From contig MNTU01000039.1 of NCBI GenBank assembly GCA_001917125.1, positions 79,149-143,148 on the forward strand: 64,000 bases of DNA, given 5' to 3'. Position numbers and translations under genes: made by a program. This DNA is from Azospirillum sp. 47_25. GTDB taxonomy: Bacteria > Pseudomonadota > Alphaproteobacteria > RF32 > CAG-239. Below are positions 25,102 through 34,809 of this stretch, piece by piece. The notes beneath the pieces were generated by a model. The model made no database searches, was not told the DNA's origin, and saw nothing but the letters and a program-made list of their open reading frames with translations. Within the stretch, counting starts at the first letter, position 1. The number at the start of each line of letters is the position of its first letter.

Positions 25102-25845
25102 ATGGAATATATCGGCGATTGGATGCTGCATGACATGGCGGAAACCGGCAGTACCAACGATGAAGTGAAAAAATTGAGCGCAAATATCCGCGGCCAGAAA
25201 GTGGTCATCAGCGCCCGCAGCCAGACCAACGGTCGGGGACGTCGCGGCCGCGGCTGGGTGAGCCTGGACGGCAACCTGTTTTTTTCGCTCGGCGTGGAAA
25301 ATGAGCTGAAAAATCTCGGTGCGCTGGTTTTTATCGCTTCGCTCAGCCTGTGGCAAACTGTCAGAAACTTGGACCCGCTGCTGAATGTCAAATTGAAATG
25401 GCCGAACGATGTACTGGTCAATGATAAAAAAATCAGCGGCATGCTGCTGGAAAAGGGAGCCGGCGACTATTGGGTCATCGGCATCGGTGTCAATCTTAAG
25501 GTTGCGCCGCTGCTGGTTAATACGCTTTATCCGGCTGTCAGCCTTGCCGAAGCGGGAATTAATGTTGAACGGCTTGATTTTCTGCGCTCTTTTATTGCTG
25601 AATTTGACAACTATTTTAATTTATGGAAGACCGAAGGCTTTGAACCGATTCGCCGCGAATGGCTGGCACATGTCAAAAGCCTTGACGAAGAAATTCTCGT
25701 CCGTCTTGAAGACGAGGAACTTGAAGGAATTTTCAGAGGCGTGGACGAACACGGCTCATTGTTATTGGAAACGTCCGGCCGCATCCGCAGGATTTACGCC
25801 GGTGATGTATTTTACCCGCAAAGGAAACAGATTGTAAATGAATGA
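25102..25845 (+). CDS. birA: Biotin--[acetyl-CoA-carboxylase] ligase
   Basis: 247 aa. It activates biotin with ATP and attaches it to the carboxyl carrier protein. Motifs seen: TGSTNDEVKKL, the biotinyl-AMP loop GRGRRGRGWVS, and LKWPNDVLVNDKKISGMLLE with the catalytic Lys. No N-terminal helix-turn-helix, so it is a monofunctional ligase without repressor activity. AAGGA precedes the ATG. The gene overlaps rnj by 8 bases and belongs to the nuoLMN-birA-rnj run. Confidence 0.93.
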   Translation: MEYIGDWMLHDMAETGSTNDEVKKLSANIRGQKVVISARSQTNGRGRRGRGWVSLDGNLFFSLGVENELKNLGALVFIASLSLWQTVRNLDPLLNVKLKWPNDVLVNDKKISGMLLEKGAGDYWVIGIGVNLKVAPLLVNTLYPAVSLAEAGINVERLDFLRSFIAEFDNYFNLWKTEGFEPIRREWLAHVKSLDEEILVRLEDEELEGIFRGVDEHGSLLLETSGRIRRIYAGDVFYPQRKQIVNE

Positions 25846-27664
25846 AATTGAGAAGACGGGGCAGGCGGAGTTTGACTTTGCCGCCCCGAACCCGGCTCAG
25901 AAAGAGCCGTCAGCCCTGCCGCCTTTTTTAAGACAGGAAGGTTTTTATTTTGTCGCATTGGGCGGTGCCGAAAAAGTCGGCATGAACATGTATGCCTACA
26001 TATCCGACGGCCGGATAATCGTGGTCGATGCCGGCTATGATTTTTTGAATGACGACTTTCCCGGCATGGAACTGGGGCTGGCTGATCCGGCCTGGCTGGA
26101 AAGCTATCGCGACTGCATTGACGCAATGTTTATAACCCATTCGCATGAAGACCACTTCGGCGCCATCGCCCACATCTGGCCGCGCCTGCGCTGCCCCGTC
26201 TATGCGACTGATTTCACCATCGGCCATATTTTGCCGCGCCTGCGCGAATATAAGCTGGAAAACGAGGTCGAACTGATTTCCGTAAATCAGAACCCGGTTG
26301 TAAAACTGCCTGATTTTGAAGTCGAGTATGTTCCGGTCGTCCATTCGCTGCCCGAGAATTCGGCGTTGCGCATCAAAACCAAATACGGCACGGTTTTTCA
26401 CGCCACGGACTGGCGCTTTGACGATTGCCATATTGATTTTATGAAAACCTCTTATGACCGCCTGAAACAGGTGGGCGAGCAGGGGGTTGACCTCTATGTC
26501 GGCGATTCGATTCATATGGCTCACCCGGTGGAGCAGCCTTCCGAAATGGTAATCCGCGAAAGCCTGATTGAGCTGTTGCCGAAGTTTAAGAATACGCTGG
26601 TTGCCACTTGTTTTGCCTCTAATGTTGCCCGGATGGAAAGCCTGCTGATTGCCGCGCATGCTGCCGGACGCACGCCGGTTATAGCCGGCATGAGCCTGAT
26701 TCAGAATATGAATATAGCCAAAGAATGCGGCATTCTGAAAGATGTTCCGCATTATGTTGAAGCCAAACAGGCCATAGATATCCCTCTTGATAAAATGCTG
26801 TACATCTGCGCCGGTTCGCAGGGAAACTACCGCAGCGGGCTGACCCGGATTGTCAACGGCGAAAACAAGGACATCAAACTCGGCAAAGGCGATGCCATTA
26901 TCTTTTCGTCGCAGATTATTCCCGGCAACGAGGAAAAAATCGAACGTATGCAGGAAAAACTGCGCGATGCCGGGGTGGAGGTTATTTCTTCCGAGGAATA
27001 TCTGGTCCACACGTCCGGCCATGGCTGCAAAGATGACATTCGCCGTATGTTTGAAATGATTAAGCCGAAAATCGTCATCCCCGTACACGGAGACAAACGT
27101 GCCATCCGCCAGCAGAAACGCTTTACCGAAGAGCTTGACTGCGGCGTCAGCCAGGTGTTGGTGGTTCGTGACGGTGATGTCGTCAATGTTAAATCGTCCC
27201 ATGCCGAAATTGTCGGCGAAGTTCCCACCGATGAATTGGGGGTTGACCGCAAAAAGGTCATAAGCCTGGGTTCTCAGCTGGTTAAAAACCGCCGCCGCAT
27301 AGCCTACAATTGCAGCCTGTTCATTACCGCGGTGCTCGCTGAAGACTGGTCGGTTGAAGATTTGCAGATAACCTCCATCGACATCCTTGAAGAAAACGAT
27401 TTTGCCGCTTTGGCCGATGAAATCAAGGCCGATATGCTGAAAGCGATTCCGGCGGAAGCGGTCAAGGTTTCTTACCGCGCTCAGGCGGTGAAGGAATATA
27501 TTGCCGCAAAGATCAGAAAGCGGATATTCAACGCCACCGGCATCAAACCGGTTACTTTTATCCATTTTTATAAACGTTCCCGTGACGGTGAAGCCGATTT
27601 TGTCGCCGCAGACACATCCGTGAACTGCGAAACGGCGCAAATACTTTATGATTCGGATAAATAG
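25838..27664 (+). CDS. rnj: Ribonuclease J
   Basis: 608 aa, longer than the usual about 555. A low-complexity N-terminal extension of about 35 residues precedes the beta-lactamase domain. Catalytic metal motif: THSHEDHFGAI; beta-CASP features follow (LVATCFASNVARMES, AGSQGNY, VHTSGHG, PVHGD). The C-terminal domain is about 150 residues. RNase J processes and degrades mRNA and rRNA with 5'-to-3' exo- and endonuclease activity in the cytoplasm. The ATG overlaps birA. Confidence 0.93.
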   Translation: MNEIEKTGQAEFDFAAPNPAQKEPSALPPFLRQEGFYFVALGGAEKVGMNMYAYISDGRIIVVDAGYDFLNDDFPGMELGLADPAWLESYRDCIDAMFITHSHEDHFGAIAHIWPRLRCPVYATDFTIGHILPRLREYKLENEVELISVNQNPVVKLPDFEVEYVPVVHSLPENSALRIKTKYGTVFHATDWRFDDCHIDFMKTSYDRLKQVGEQGVDLYVGDSIHMAHPVEQPSEMVIRESLIELLPKFKNTLVATCFASNVARMESLLIAAHAAGRTPVIAGMSLIQNMNIAKECGILKDVPHYVEAKQAIDIPLDKMLYICAGSQGNYRSGLTRIVNGENKDIKLGKGDAIIFSSQIIPGNEEKIERMQEKLRDAGVEVISSEEYLVHTSGHGCKDDIRRMFEMIKPKIVIPVHGDKRAIRQQKRFTEELDCGVSQVLVVRDGDVVNVKSSHAEIVGEVPTDELGVDRKKVISLGSQLVKNRRRIAYNCSLFITAVLAEDWSVEDLQITSIDILEENDFAALADEIKADMLKAIPAEAVKVSYRAQAVKEYIAAKIRKRIFNATGIKPVTFIHFYKRSRDGEADFVAADTSVNCETAQILYDSDK

Positions 27665-27748
27665 GGGAAGGGGTACGCTGCCCGGGCGTCCGGCTATCCG
27701 AAACGTCTATGCTAGGTGGAAAAAAGAAAAAACACCCCTAATACGGTA

Positions 27749-27779
27749 TTAACTTATAGCGCGTAATATGCTAAGTTAA
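27749..27779. promoter_or_regulatory. Inverted repeat around a -10-like box before the secreted protein gene
   Basis: TTAACTTA (27749-27756) and TAAGTTAA (27772-27779) are perfect inverted arms 15 bases apart. A TAATAT box (27764-27769) lies between them, 44 bases before the start at 27814. This fits an operator over a promoter; a transcript hairpin is the alternative. Confidence 0.5.
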
Positions 27780-27813
27780 GAACAGACAAGGTTCAGTTAT
27801 AACGAGGTGTATT

Positions 27814-28743
27814 ATGAGAAAGGTAGTCGCGATAGGATTATCGGGGCTTGTCGTCTGCAGTTTTGCAGGGGCAGGTTATTCGAGCTTAACCCTGGGAGCC
27901 GCAGAGCTCTCTCATCAATACACGCACCTCATAGAAACCAATCAAAGCCAAACCTTTGAATCGTTGTCTCAGTCCGCTCTGCTTGCGGAGCGGACTGTCT
28001 CAGTTTCCCGCGGTGTTAAAGTTGCGTCGGTCAGCTTTATAGCCGGAGGCAAACAGCTTGATTTCGGCAATATAGATTTTGAAGATCCGACAATAGAACT
28101 ATGCAAAAAAGAAGGCTATACCCAAACCTCCTGCCCGTCAGGGCAAAATCCGGGAACTTATTGCCCTTACAGCCGTACCTATTTCGACAAATGCTGTGAC
28201 AGCCGCTATAAATATGAAAAAAGCGCCTGCACTTATCCCAATACCATCAGCGGAGACAGCTGCGGCGGCCGTTTTATGTGCTACTGTGACCGCAGCTTAT
28301 ATCCGGTAGAAAGCTGCGCTTCGCCGAAAGTGACAACCAATGACAGCTGCACGGATGAAGGCAAAAGATATTATTCCGGCTGCGTCTGCCCGAGCAACTA
28401 TAACCAAACCTGTGACGGACAAAACCAGCAGGGCGTCGGCGAAGGCTGCAACGACAACGGAACGGTAAAATATACCTCCTGCCAGTGTAAAGCCGGCTAC
28501 AGTATGACCTGCACGGACATCGGTCCGGTTACGCCGAGCGACTATTGTCTGATGAACGGCATCAAATACTACAACAATTGCAAAACCTGCGAAAACAAAT
28601 GCACGCTGGACAGCTGTCCGGCGGGAGTTAGCTGCACGCAGGAAGAATGTTCCGGCAAATATTGCGCTGTCGGCTGCGCCGTTGATTATAAAGACTTGGA
28701 CAATTACTGGTGCAACGGTGCCTTACGGTGCTGGTTTAAATAA
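27814..28743 (+). CDS. Secreted cysteine-rich protein
   Basis: 309 aa. The N-terminal signal peptide (LSGLVVCSFAGAG) is followed by about 70 Cys-free residues and then a Cys-rich region from about residue 92 to the end, with about 40 Cys in short modules such as GYTQTSC, SCPSGQNPG, YCPYSRTYFDKCC and CPAGVSCTQEEC. The spacing suggests many disulfides and a cell-surface or periplasmic role. GAGGTG precedes the ATG. The GYT-x-T-x-C module recurs in the gene at 28,785 and in those at the right end of the window, so it belongs to a local family. Function not known. Confidence 0.72.
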   Translation: MRKVVAIGLSGLVVCSFAGAGYSSLTLGAAELSHQYTHLIETNQSQTFESLSQSALLAERTVSVSRGVKVASVSFIAGGKQLDFGNIDFEDPTIELCKKEGYTQTSCPSGQNPGTYCPYSRTYFDKCCDSRYKYEKSACTYPNTISGDSCGGRFMCYCDRSLYPVESCASPKVTTNDSCTDEGKRYYSGCVCPSNYNQTCDGQNQQGVGEGCNDNGTVKYTSCQCKAGYSMTCTDIGPVTPSDYCLMNGIKYYNNCKTCENKCTLDSCPAGVSCTQEECSGKYCAVGCAVDYKDLDNYWCNGALRCWFK

Positions 28744-28784
28744 AACGGCAAAATTTAAAGAACAACAGACTAAGGAGAAAGACG

Positions 28785-29561
28785 ATGAACAAGAAGTGTA
28801 AGATATGGATAGGAGCAATGCTGTTCATGACAGCTTTCTCCGTCAGTACATCCCGGGCACAAACTTGTATCCAGCCGCCGTCTTGTGACACTCTGGGATA
28901 TACCATGACGGCGGACCAATGCGGTGATGCGGTCAAGTTTTTGAAATGCCCGCTTGACCAAAGCAAAATGTTCTGCCTGACTCAGGAAGAAATAGACGGC
29001 AATGCCGTCGGTCATGTCGGGGACATTCTCTATTCCGATAAAACTTTTTCAACCGAACTGATTAAAAGCAAAACGCCGATAGGTGTTGTTTTTGACGAAG
29101 CCAATCACTTGGCTGTTTCGCTTGACCAAACACAACTGACTTGGGGCGGATACGGTAAGGATATTCCTGCTTTGGGGAATTGTTCGGACGGCCTGACCTG
29201 TTCAACGAACGGCAAACAGAATACCGAAGCGATTATTAATTATGGCAAAGCGAACAGTGTAAGTTATCCGGCTGCGGAATATTGCGTTGCTTATAAACCG
29301 AGTACCGTCTATCAGGATGAAACTTGGTATGCGGCAGGAGCATGGTTCTTGCCGAGCGTGAAAGAGCTGAACACTTTATATGCCAACAAAGCTGCGGTAA
29401 ATGCTGCGTTAACCAAAGTGAATGCAACCACGTTGGGGAACGAATATTACTGGTCCTCTACTGAGTACGACTACAACCATGCGTGGCTATTGCGTATGAG
29501 TGACGGTTACAGGGCCACCACTATAAGATCAACGGTAACCTATACGTTCGTCCGGTTCTAG
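28785..29561 (+). CDS. Secreted Cys-module protein with DUF1566-like domain
   Basis: 258 aa. The signal peptide ends near STSRAQ. A short N-terminal module follows (TCIQPPSCDTLGYTMT...KCPLDQSKMFC), shared with the protein at 63,211-63,720. The rest resembles DUF1566/Lcl C-terminal domains: AGAWFLPSVKELNTLY, YYWSSTEY and AWLLRMSDG. Such domains are found in exported adhesin-like or lectin-like proteins. The leader CTAAGGAGAAAGACG before the ATG is nearly identical to that of the 63,720 gene, supporting duplication. Probably cotranscribed with the 27,814 gene, and followed by a strong terminator. Confidence 0.75.
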   Translation: MNKKCKIWIGAMLFMTAFSVSTSRAQTCIQPPSCDTLGYTMTADQCGDAVKFLKCPLDQSKMFCLTQEEIDGNAVGHVGDILYSDKTFSTELIKSKTPIGVVFDEANHLAVSLDQTQLTWGGYGKDIPALGNCSDGLTCSTNGKQNTEAIINYGKANSVSYPAAEYCVAYKPSTVYQDETWYAAGAWFLPSVKELNTLYANKAAVNAALTKVNATTLGNEYYWSSTEYDYNHAWLLRMSDGYRATTIRSTVTYTFVRF

Positions 29562-29588
29562 CTTTTTAACTTTAACCATTTACCAATT

Positions 29589-29619
29589 AACGGCCCGTTC
29601 GACGGGCCGTTTTTTTTAG
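29589..29619 (+). terminator. Rho-independent terminator
   Basis: AACGGCCCGT, loop TCG, ACGGGCCGTT and a run of eight T, after the secreted protein operon. A convergent kinase gene ends at 29634. Confidence 0.9.
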
Positions 29620-29633
29620 GGGATAAATAAAGC

Positions 29634-31058
29634 TTAATTGATTTCCAGCGGCAGATAAATGGTGAAGGTGGTGCCGTTGTATGCGGTTGACGTAACCGTC
29701 AGGTTGCCTTTGTGCCGCAGGATAATATGTTTGGCAATTGCCAGGCCCAAACCGGTTCCTTTGATGTTTAAGTCTTTGTGTTCCTGCATCCGGTAAAATC
29801 TTTCGGTCAGCCGGGCCAGATTTTCGGGAGAAATTTTCGGCCCCTTGTTGTTAACCGAAATGGCAACCGCTTTGCCTTTGGCAACCTGAAAACTCTTTGA
29901 CGGCGGAATGTTGTCAACCAGCCGTGCCTTAATCAGCATATCGCTTTTGGCAACGCCGTATTTAACCGCATTGTCGGCCAGATTTTGCACCACCTGTTTA
30001 ACCTGGCGCGCATCGGCGGTAATTTCCGGCAGATCGGGCTCAATAAAGCTGTGAATGGCAATTTCGCGGGCTTTTGCTTTTAGTGACAATGCTTCGCTGA
30101 CCTCGCCGATAATTTTGGCGACATCGACTTTGTCTTCCGGCGGCATATCCTGACTCATTTCGATTTTGGAGAGCGACAGCAGGTTTTCAATCAGCGACGA
30201 CATATATTCGGCCTGCTCCTGCATAATTTTCAAAAATTTGTCGCGCGCTTCGGCATCGTCTTTGGCCGAGGTCTGCAGGGTTTCGATAAAGCCGGAGATA
30301 ATCGCCAGCGGCGTCCGCAGTTCATGGCTGGCATTGGCCACAAAATCAGACTGCATCTTTTCGATTTTCATGGCCTTGGTCAGGTCATACAGGGAAATAA
30401 CCGCCACGGCCCGCCCTTTGGAAAGGTAAGGCAGCTGTTTGATATGGGCGTAAAGTTTCTGGTCAATCGGTTTCTTAACGTAAAAAATCAGGTTTTCCGA
30501 TTCGCTTTCTTTTTTCAAAACCCGGGAAACCGCCTCAATAAAATTGTTTGAATCAATCACCTTTTCAATGTTTTTATCGGTGATTTCCTTGCCGAACAGC
30601 GTACGTGACGACAAATTGGCGCCGATAACGTTTCCGGCGCGGTCAATCATCATAATCGGGTCGGGCAGGGTGTCCAGAACTGCGGTGTCGGAAATTGTCT
30701 GCGCCTCCAGCGTGTCGGTTTTGGCGGCCCAGAAACGGTGCATGGCATTTACCGCTTCCACGATTTCCTTGGCGTCTTTTTCCGAAAGCTCAATACTGCC
30801 CTCGCCGGGCACTTCGCCGCGGGAAACGTTTTTGACATAGTTTTTGAGCTGTTGCAGTTCAAAGGTAATCGGCAGCAGGAAGACCACGTTAAACAGGATA
30901 ATCGTCGCGTAGGAAATAACCGCCATGGACGGCGCCAGCAGCCGCAATGCCACCAGCATAATGAAAACCATTGCCGAAGGCAGCGAAAGAACCAGTACCC
31001 GGTCGGCAAATTTATTGTTTTTTTCAAATTTATAATAGTTGCTGCTGCGTTTAAACAT
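29634..31058 (-). CDS. PhoR-like sensor histidine kinase
   Basis: 474 aa from the ATG at 31058. Two membrane helices in the first 75 residues (VLVLSLPSAMVFIMLVALRLL and the next) are followed by a PAS region (DTLPDPIMMIDRAGNVIGAN), the HisKA box FVANASHELRTPLAIISGF with the phospho-acceptor His, and the ATPase boxes NLADNAVKYG and GTGLGLAIAKHI. This order matches PhoR of the phosphate regulon. No response regulator or pst genes are adjacent, so the partner lies elsewhere and the signal is not certain. It is divergent from mutS. Confidence 0.85.
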   Translation of the reverse strand: MFKRSSNYYKFEKNNKFADRVLVLSLPSAMVFIMLVALRLLAPSMAVISYATIILFNVVFLLPITFELQQLKNYVKNVSRGEVPGEGSIELSEKDAKEIVEAVNAMHRFWAAKTDTLEAQTISDTAVLDTLPDPIMMIDRAGNVIGANLSSRTLFGKEITDKNIEKVIDSNNFIEAVSRVLKKESESENLIFYVKKPIDQKLYAHIKQLPYLSKGRAVAVISLYDLTKAMKIEKMQSDFVANASHELRTPLAIISGFIETLQTSAKDDAEARDKFLKIMQEQAEYMSSLIENLLSLSKIEMSQDMPPEDKVDVAKIIGEVSEALSLKAKAREIAIHSFIEPDLPEITADARQVKQVVQNLADNAVKYGVAKSDMLIKARLVDNIPPSKSFQVAKGKAVAISVNNKGPKISPENLARLTERFYRMQEHKDLNIKGTGLGLAIAKHIILRHKGNLTVTSTAYNGTTFTIYLPLEIN

Positions 31059-31151
31059 CTTCTTGTTCCATAAATACGAAAAAAGTCTGGACGACACCCT
31101 AAAATATATTATGATACAGATAGTTTAAATTTATTAAATAATCTGAGAAAA

Positions 31152-33845
31152 ATGACTGAAAACAACACCGCCTCCATAACGCCGATGATGGCGCAGTATC
31201 TTGAAATCAAACAACAGCATCAGGACTATCTTCTCTTTTACCGCATGGGCGATTTTTATGAGATGTTTTTTGACGATGCGGTCACCGCTTCCAAAGCGCT
31301 GGACATCGCGCTGACCAAACGCGGCAAGCACGAAGGGCAGGATATTCCGATGTGCGGGGTTCCTTTCCATGCTTATGAAAGCTATCTTGCCAAGTTAATC
31401 CGCCAGGGCTATAAAGTGGCGATCTGCGAACAGACCGAAGACCCCAAAGAGGCCAAAAAGCGCGGTTATAAATCAGTCGTCCGCCGCGAGGTTATTCGTC
31501 TGGTGACCCCCGGCACCCTGACGGAAGACAATCTGCTTGATTCCAAGCGCAACAACTTTATTTTGAGCCTGGCCAAGCTGAACGAGACGCTGGGGCTGTC
31601 CTGGCTTGATCTGTCCACCGGTGATTTTTACACGCAGGAAATGAGCCTGCGCGACAAAGACGAGGCGGTTATTCTGAGCTCGTCTCTGGCCCGGTTGAGC
31701 CCGGTTGAAATTCTGGTTTCCGATTCATATTTGCAAAATTCCGCGCTGTTTAACATTCTCAACGAATATCGCGAGAAACTGTCGGTTTTGCCGCAGGCGC
31801 GCTTTAACAGCGAAAATGCCCGCAAACGCCTGCAAGACATCTTCAAGGTCGAAACGCTGGATGCCTTCGGCAATTTCAGCCGCGCCGAAACCACGGCGGC
31901 CGGCATTCTGCTGGATTATGTCGAAAATACCCAGAAAGGGCAGATGCCCCGCATTGAAAAACCGGTCAAAGTTTATGAAAACAAGGTGATGGAGATTGAC
32001 GGCGCAACCCGTAAAAACCTCGAACTCCTCGAATCTCTGACCGGCGACAAAGGCGCCACTCTGCTTTCGGTGATGGACCGCACGGTTACCGCCGTCGGCG
32101 GCCGCCTGCTTGCCGGGCGCGTGGCCAGTCCGCTGGTCGATTTGCCGGAAATCAACCAGCGTTTGGATGTCATTGAGTTCTTTATGAACCATCCCCGTTT
32201 GCGGGAAGATATCCGCGAACTGCTGAAATCCTGCCCCGATATGGAACGCGCCGTTTCCCGTCTCAGTCTCGGCCGCGGCGGTCCGCGCGATTTGGCCAAT
32301 ATCAAAACCACGCTGTCGGTTATTCCTAAGATTAAAAACATTCTGTCCGATTTCAACTCCGGCGCCGGCGCTTCGGTCGAACATGAACTTCCCGCGGCGG
32401 TATCCGCCATTATCGGGCGTCTGGGTTTTCATGAAAATCTGGTCGAAACGCTGGATAAGGCGCTTGATGAAGAATTGCCGCTGCTGGCGCGTGACGGCGG
32501 CTTTATCCGCCCCGGCTATTATCCGCCGCTCGATGCCGTTAAGGAATTGAAGGAAGACAGCCATAAACTGATTCTTGAACTGCAAAACAAATATGCCGAG
32601 GCGGTCAACATTCCCAATCTGAAAATCAAATACAACAATGTTATCGGTTATTTTATTGAGGTTCAGAGCAAATTTGCCACCGAAATGCTGGAGAACAAAG
32701 ACTTTATTCACCGTCAGTCGGTGCTGAATGCCGCCCGCTTTACCACGGTTGAACTGACTGAGCTTGAAAACGGCATCCGCGGCGCTGCCGAAAAGTCGCT
32801 GGCAATGGAGCTTGAACTGTTTGACAATATGGTTCGCGACATTATTGCCGTTTCCGATGACATTTCCCGCACCGCCAAAGCTCTGGGAGAGCTCGACGTC
32901 GGTGCGGCGCTGGCCGATTTGGCGGTTGAAAACGGCTACTGCCGCCCGCAGCTCGACAATTCGCTGGCCTTTGAAATTGTCGAAGGACGTCACCCGGTTG
33001 TCGAATATGCCATCAAAAAAGAACATGGCGGCGCTTTTGTCGGCAATGACTGCGTTCTTGACGAAAACAACCTTATCTGGTTGCTCACCGGACCGAATAT
33101 GGCCGGTAAGTCAACCTTCCTTCGTCAGAATGCGATTATTGCCATTATGGCGCAGATGGGTTCTTTCGTGCCCTGCAAGTCGGCGCATATCGGCATTGTC
33201 GATAAAATCTTTTCCCGTGTCGGCGCCAGTGACGATTTGGCGCGCGGCCGTTCCACGTTTATGGTGGAAATGGTTGAAACCGCCAGTATTCTGAACCAGG
33301 CAGATGAACGCTCTTTTGTCATTTTGGATGAAATCGGACGCGGCACGGCCACCTTCGACGGTTTGTCCATTGCCTGGGCGGTTATCGAGCATCTGCACGA
33401 AGCCAATCGCTGCCGGGCCTTGTTTGCCACTCATTACCATGAGCTGACCAGCTTGGTTTCCAAACTGACCCGGATGAGCCTGCATTGTATGAAAATCAAA
33501 GAGTTTAACGAGGAAGTTGTCTTCCTGCATGAGGTAATCAGCGGCGCCGCCGACCGCTCTTACGGTATTCATGTCGCCAAACTGGCCGGATTGCCCAAAG
33601 TCGTGATTAAACGCGCCGAGCAGGTTCTTCAGTCTTTGGAAAGTGACAACAGTCACAAAAACGTGGCCGAACTGGCCGACGACTTGCCTCTGTTTGCCTC
33701 GCTCAAGCCCAAAGAGGAAGTTGTTCCCGTCAAATCTGAACTGGCGGAGTTTCTTGAACATCTGAATCCCGACGACCTTACGCCGCGCGAAGCTTTGGAA
33801 AAGCTCTATGAGCTTAAAAATTTGAGCGCGGACAAAGCCGCCTGA
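31152..33845 (+). CDS. mutS: DNA mismatch repair protein MutS
   Basis: 897 aa, normal for MutS1. It recognises mispairs through the N-terminal GDFYEMF (Phe-x-Glu) motif. The ATPase has Walker [15 protein letters not shown], Walker B region [15 protein letters not shown] and the ATHYHEL switch. The C-terminal tail contains a beta-clamp and tetramer region. The start has only a weak ribosome site. MutL is not in the window. It is followed by two membrane-protein genes in the same direction. Confidence 0.96.
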   Translation: MTENNTASITPMMAQYLEIKQQHQDYLLFYRMGDFYEMFFDDAVTASKALDIALTKRGKHEGQDIPMCGVPFHAYESYLAKLIRQGYKVAICEQTEDPKEAKKRGYKSVVRREVIRLVTPGTLTEDNLLDSKRNNFILSLAKLNETLGLSWLDLSTGDFYTQEMSLRDKDEAVILSSSLARLSPVEILVSDSYLQNSALFNILNEYREKLSVLPQARFNSENARKRLQDIFKVETLDAFGNFSRAETTAAGILLDYVENTQKGQMPRIEKPVKVYENKVMEIDGATRKNLELLESLTGDKGATLLSVMDRTVTAVGGRLLAGRVASPLVDLPEINQRLDVIEFFMNHPRLREDIRELLKSCPDMERAVSRLSLGRGGPRDLANIKTTLSVIPKIKNILSDFNSGAGASVEHELPAAVSAIIGRLGFHENLVETLDKALDEELPLLARDGGFIRPGYYPPLDAVKELKEDSHKLILELQNKYAEAVNIPNLKIKYNNVIGYFIEVQSKFATEMLENKDFIHRQSVLNAARFTTVELTELENGIRGAAEKSLAMELELFDNMVRDIIAVSDDISRTAKALGELDVGAALADLAVENGYCRPQLDNSLAFEIVEGRHPVVEYAIKKEHGGAFVGNDCVLDENNLIWLLTGPNMAGKSTFLRQNAIIAIMAQMGSFVPCKSAHIGIVDKIFSRVGASDDLARGRSTFMVEMVETASILNQADERSFVILDEIGRGTATFDGLSIAWAVIEHLHEANRCRALFATHYHELTSLVSKLTRMSLHCMKIKEFNEEVVFLHEVISGAADRSYGIHVAKLAGLPKVVIKRAEQVLQSLESDNSHKNVAELADDLPLFASLKPKEEVVPVKSELAEFLEHLNPDDLTPREALEKLYELKNLSADKAA

Positions 33846-33867
33846 AACGGATAACAGGAGAAAAAAC

Positions 33868-34809
33868 ATGCGGCTGAACGGCTTTCAACGTATTTTGATA
33901 ATAACGGCGGCCGTTCTGGCTGCCGTTGTCAGCAGTCTTTTGATACGGCATTATGATAATAATATTTGGGAATATTCTCTGCGGAACTGGTGTGATGACG
34001 ACTTGCCTTTGCCGCAGTTGGTTGCCTGTGTTGACGGCAATTATCAAAGTTCCCGGGGCGGCGACGGCTGGAAAAGAGTTGCCGCCCGCCATTATTCCCG
34101 CCGTCCTTTTCCGCTTCAGGCGGCATACAGGGAGGTTAAGGACTTTTCACCGCTGAAACCCAAGACTTACAAAGTCGCGTTTTATAACGGCAAAGCCCGG
34201 CAGATTGTCGCTGATCGGTTTGAAAAATTAAATTTGGTTATGCCGCAGTTGGCAATTCCCGGATTGGTTATCCAGACGCCGCGTTATCCCGACAAAAATA
34301 ACAAGTGCAAAATGTTTATGGAAAATGTTCTGGTTTCAAAAGCTTTTCCAAATTGGAAATATCCCGCTGACCGCATATATTTGTCCAAAGATCTGCTGAT
34401 AACCAAAACCGGCGGCAAATATAAAATTTATGCAGCGTCGTATGAAGCGGTCAGGCTGAAAGGCGCAAAGGCCCTGTTTGTGGTTTCGGTTGCCTCTTTC
34501 TGCCCCCGGGGGAAATTTTTTGACTACTGCGGGACCTATTATGTTTATTTCACCGACACGTACAGTTTGCGTCGCGATTATGTTGAAGAGGCGGAGCTTC
34601 CTGCAAAATATAAGACTGACAAAGAACTGTTTTTGAATTGCCCGCCTTATCCGCGGCTGATAAACGATGTTGCCGACGAAAGCCAGCCGGAAAAAGAACT
34701 TGTTCTGAGTGCGGATCGTCGTGTAAACCCGCGTAGTTTATATGTTAAGGTGAATAATCGTATTTTTGCCATAGATATTTCTGCCAAAGGAGAAAAAGGA
34801 AATGATTGA
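33868..34809 (+). CDS. Hypothetical membrane-anchored protein
   Basis: 313 aa. One N-terminal membrane helix (ILIITAAVLAAVVSSLLI) precedes a soluble domain of about 280 residues with no recognised motif; it contains scattered Cys and Tyr. The gene lies 22 bases after mutS and overlaps the next membrane gene by 8 bases, so the two are made as a pair. GGAG lies a few bases before the ATG. Role unknown. Confidence 0.72.
   Translation: MRLNGFQRILIITAAVLAAVVSSLLIRHYDNNIWEYSLRNWCDDDLPLPQLVACVDGNYQSSRGGDGWKRVAARHYSRRPFPLQAAYREVKDFSPLKPKTYKVAFYNGKARQIVADRFEKLNLVMPQLAIPGLVIQTPRYPDKNNKCKMFMENVLVSKAFPNWKYPADRIYLSKDLLITKTGGKYKIYAASYEAVRLKGAKALFVVSVASFCPRGKFFDYCGTYYVYFTDTYSLRRDYVEEAELPAKYKTDKELFLNCPPYPRLINDVADESQPEKELVLSADRRVNPRSLYVKVNNRIFAIDISAKGEKGND

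Noticed and set aside
25928..27640. 570-residue open frame on the minus strand opposite rnj
   Set aside because: It has biased Gln/Asn/Phe-rich composition, no ribosome site and no family motifs, and it lies wholly within a certain RNase J gene.
31725..33026. 433-residue antisense frame opposite mutS
   Set aside because: Shadow of a conserved gene with all MutS motifs.
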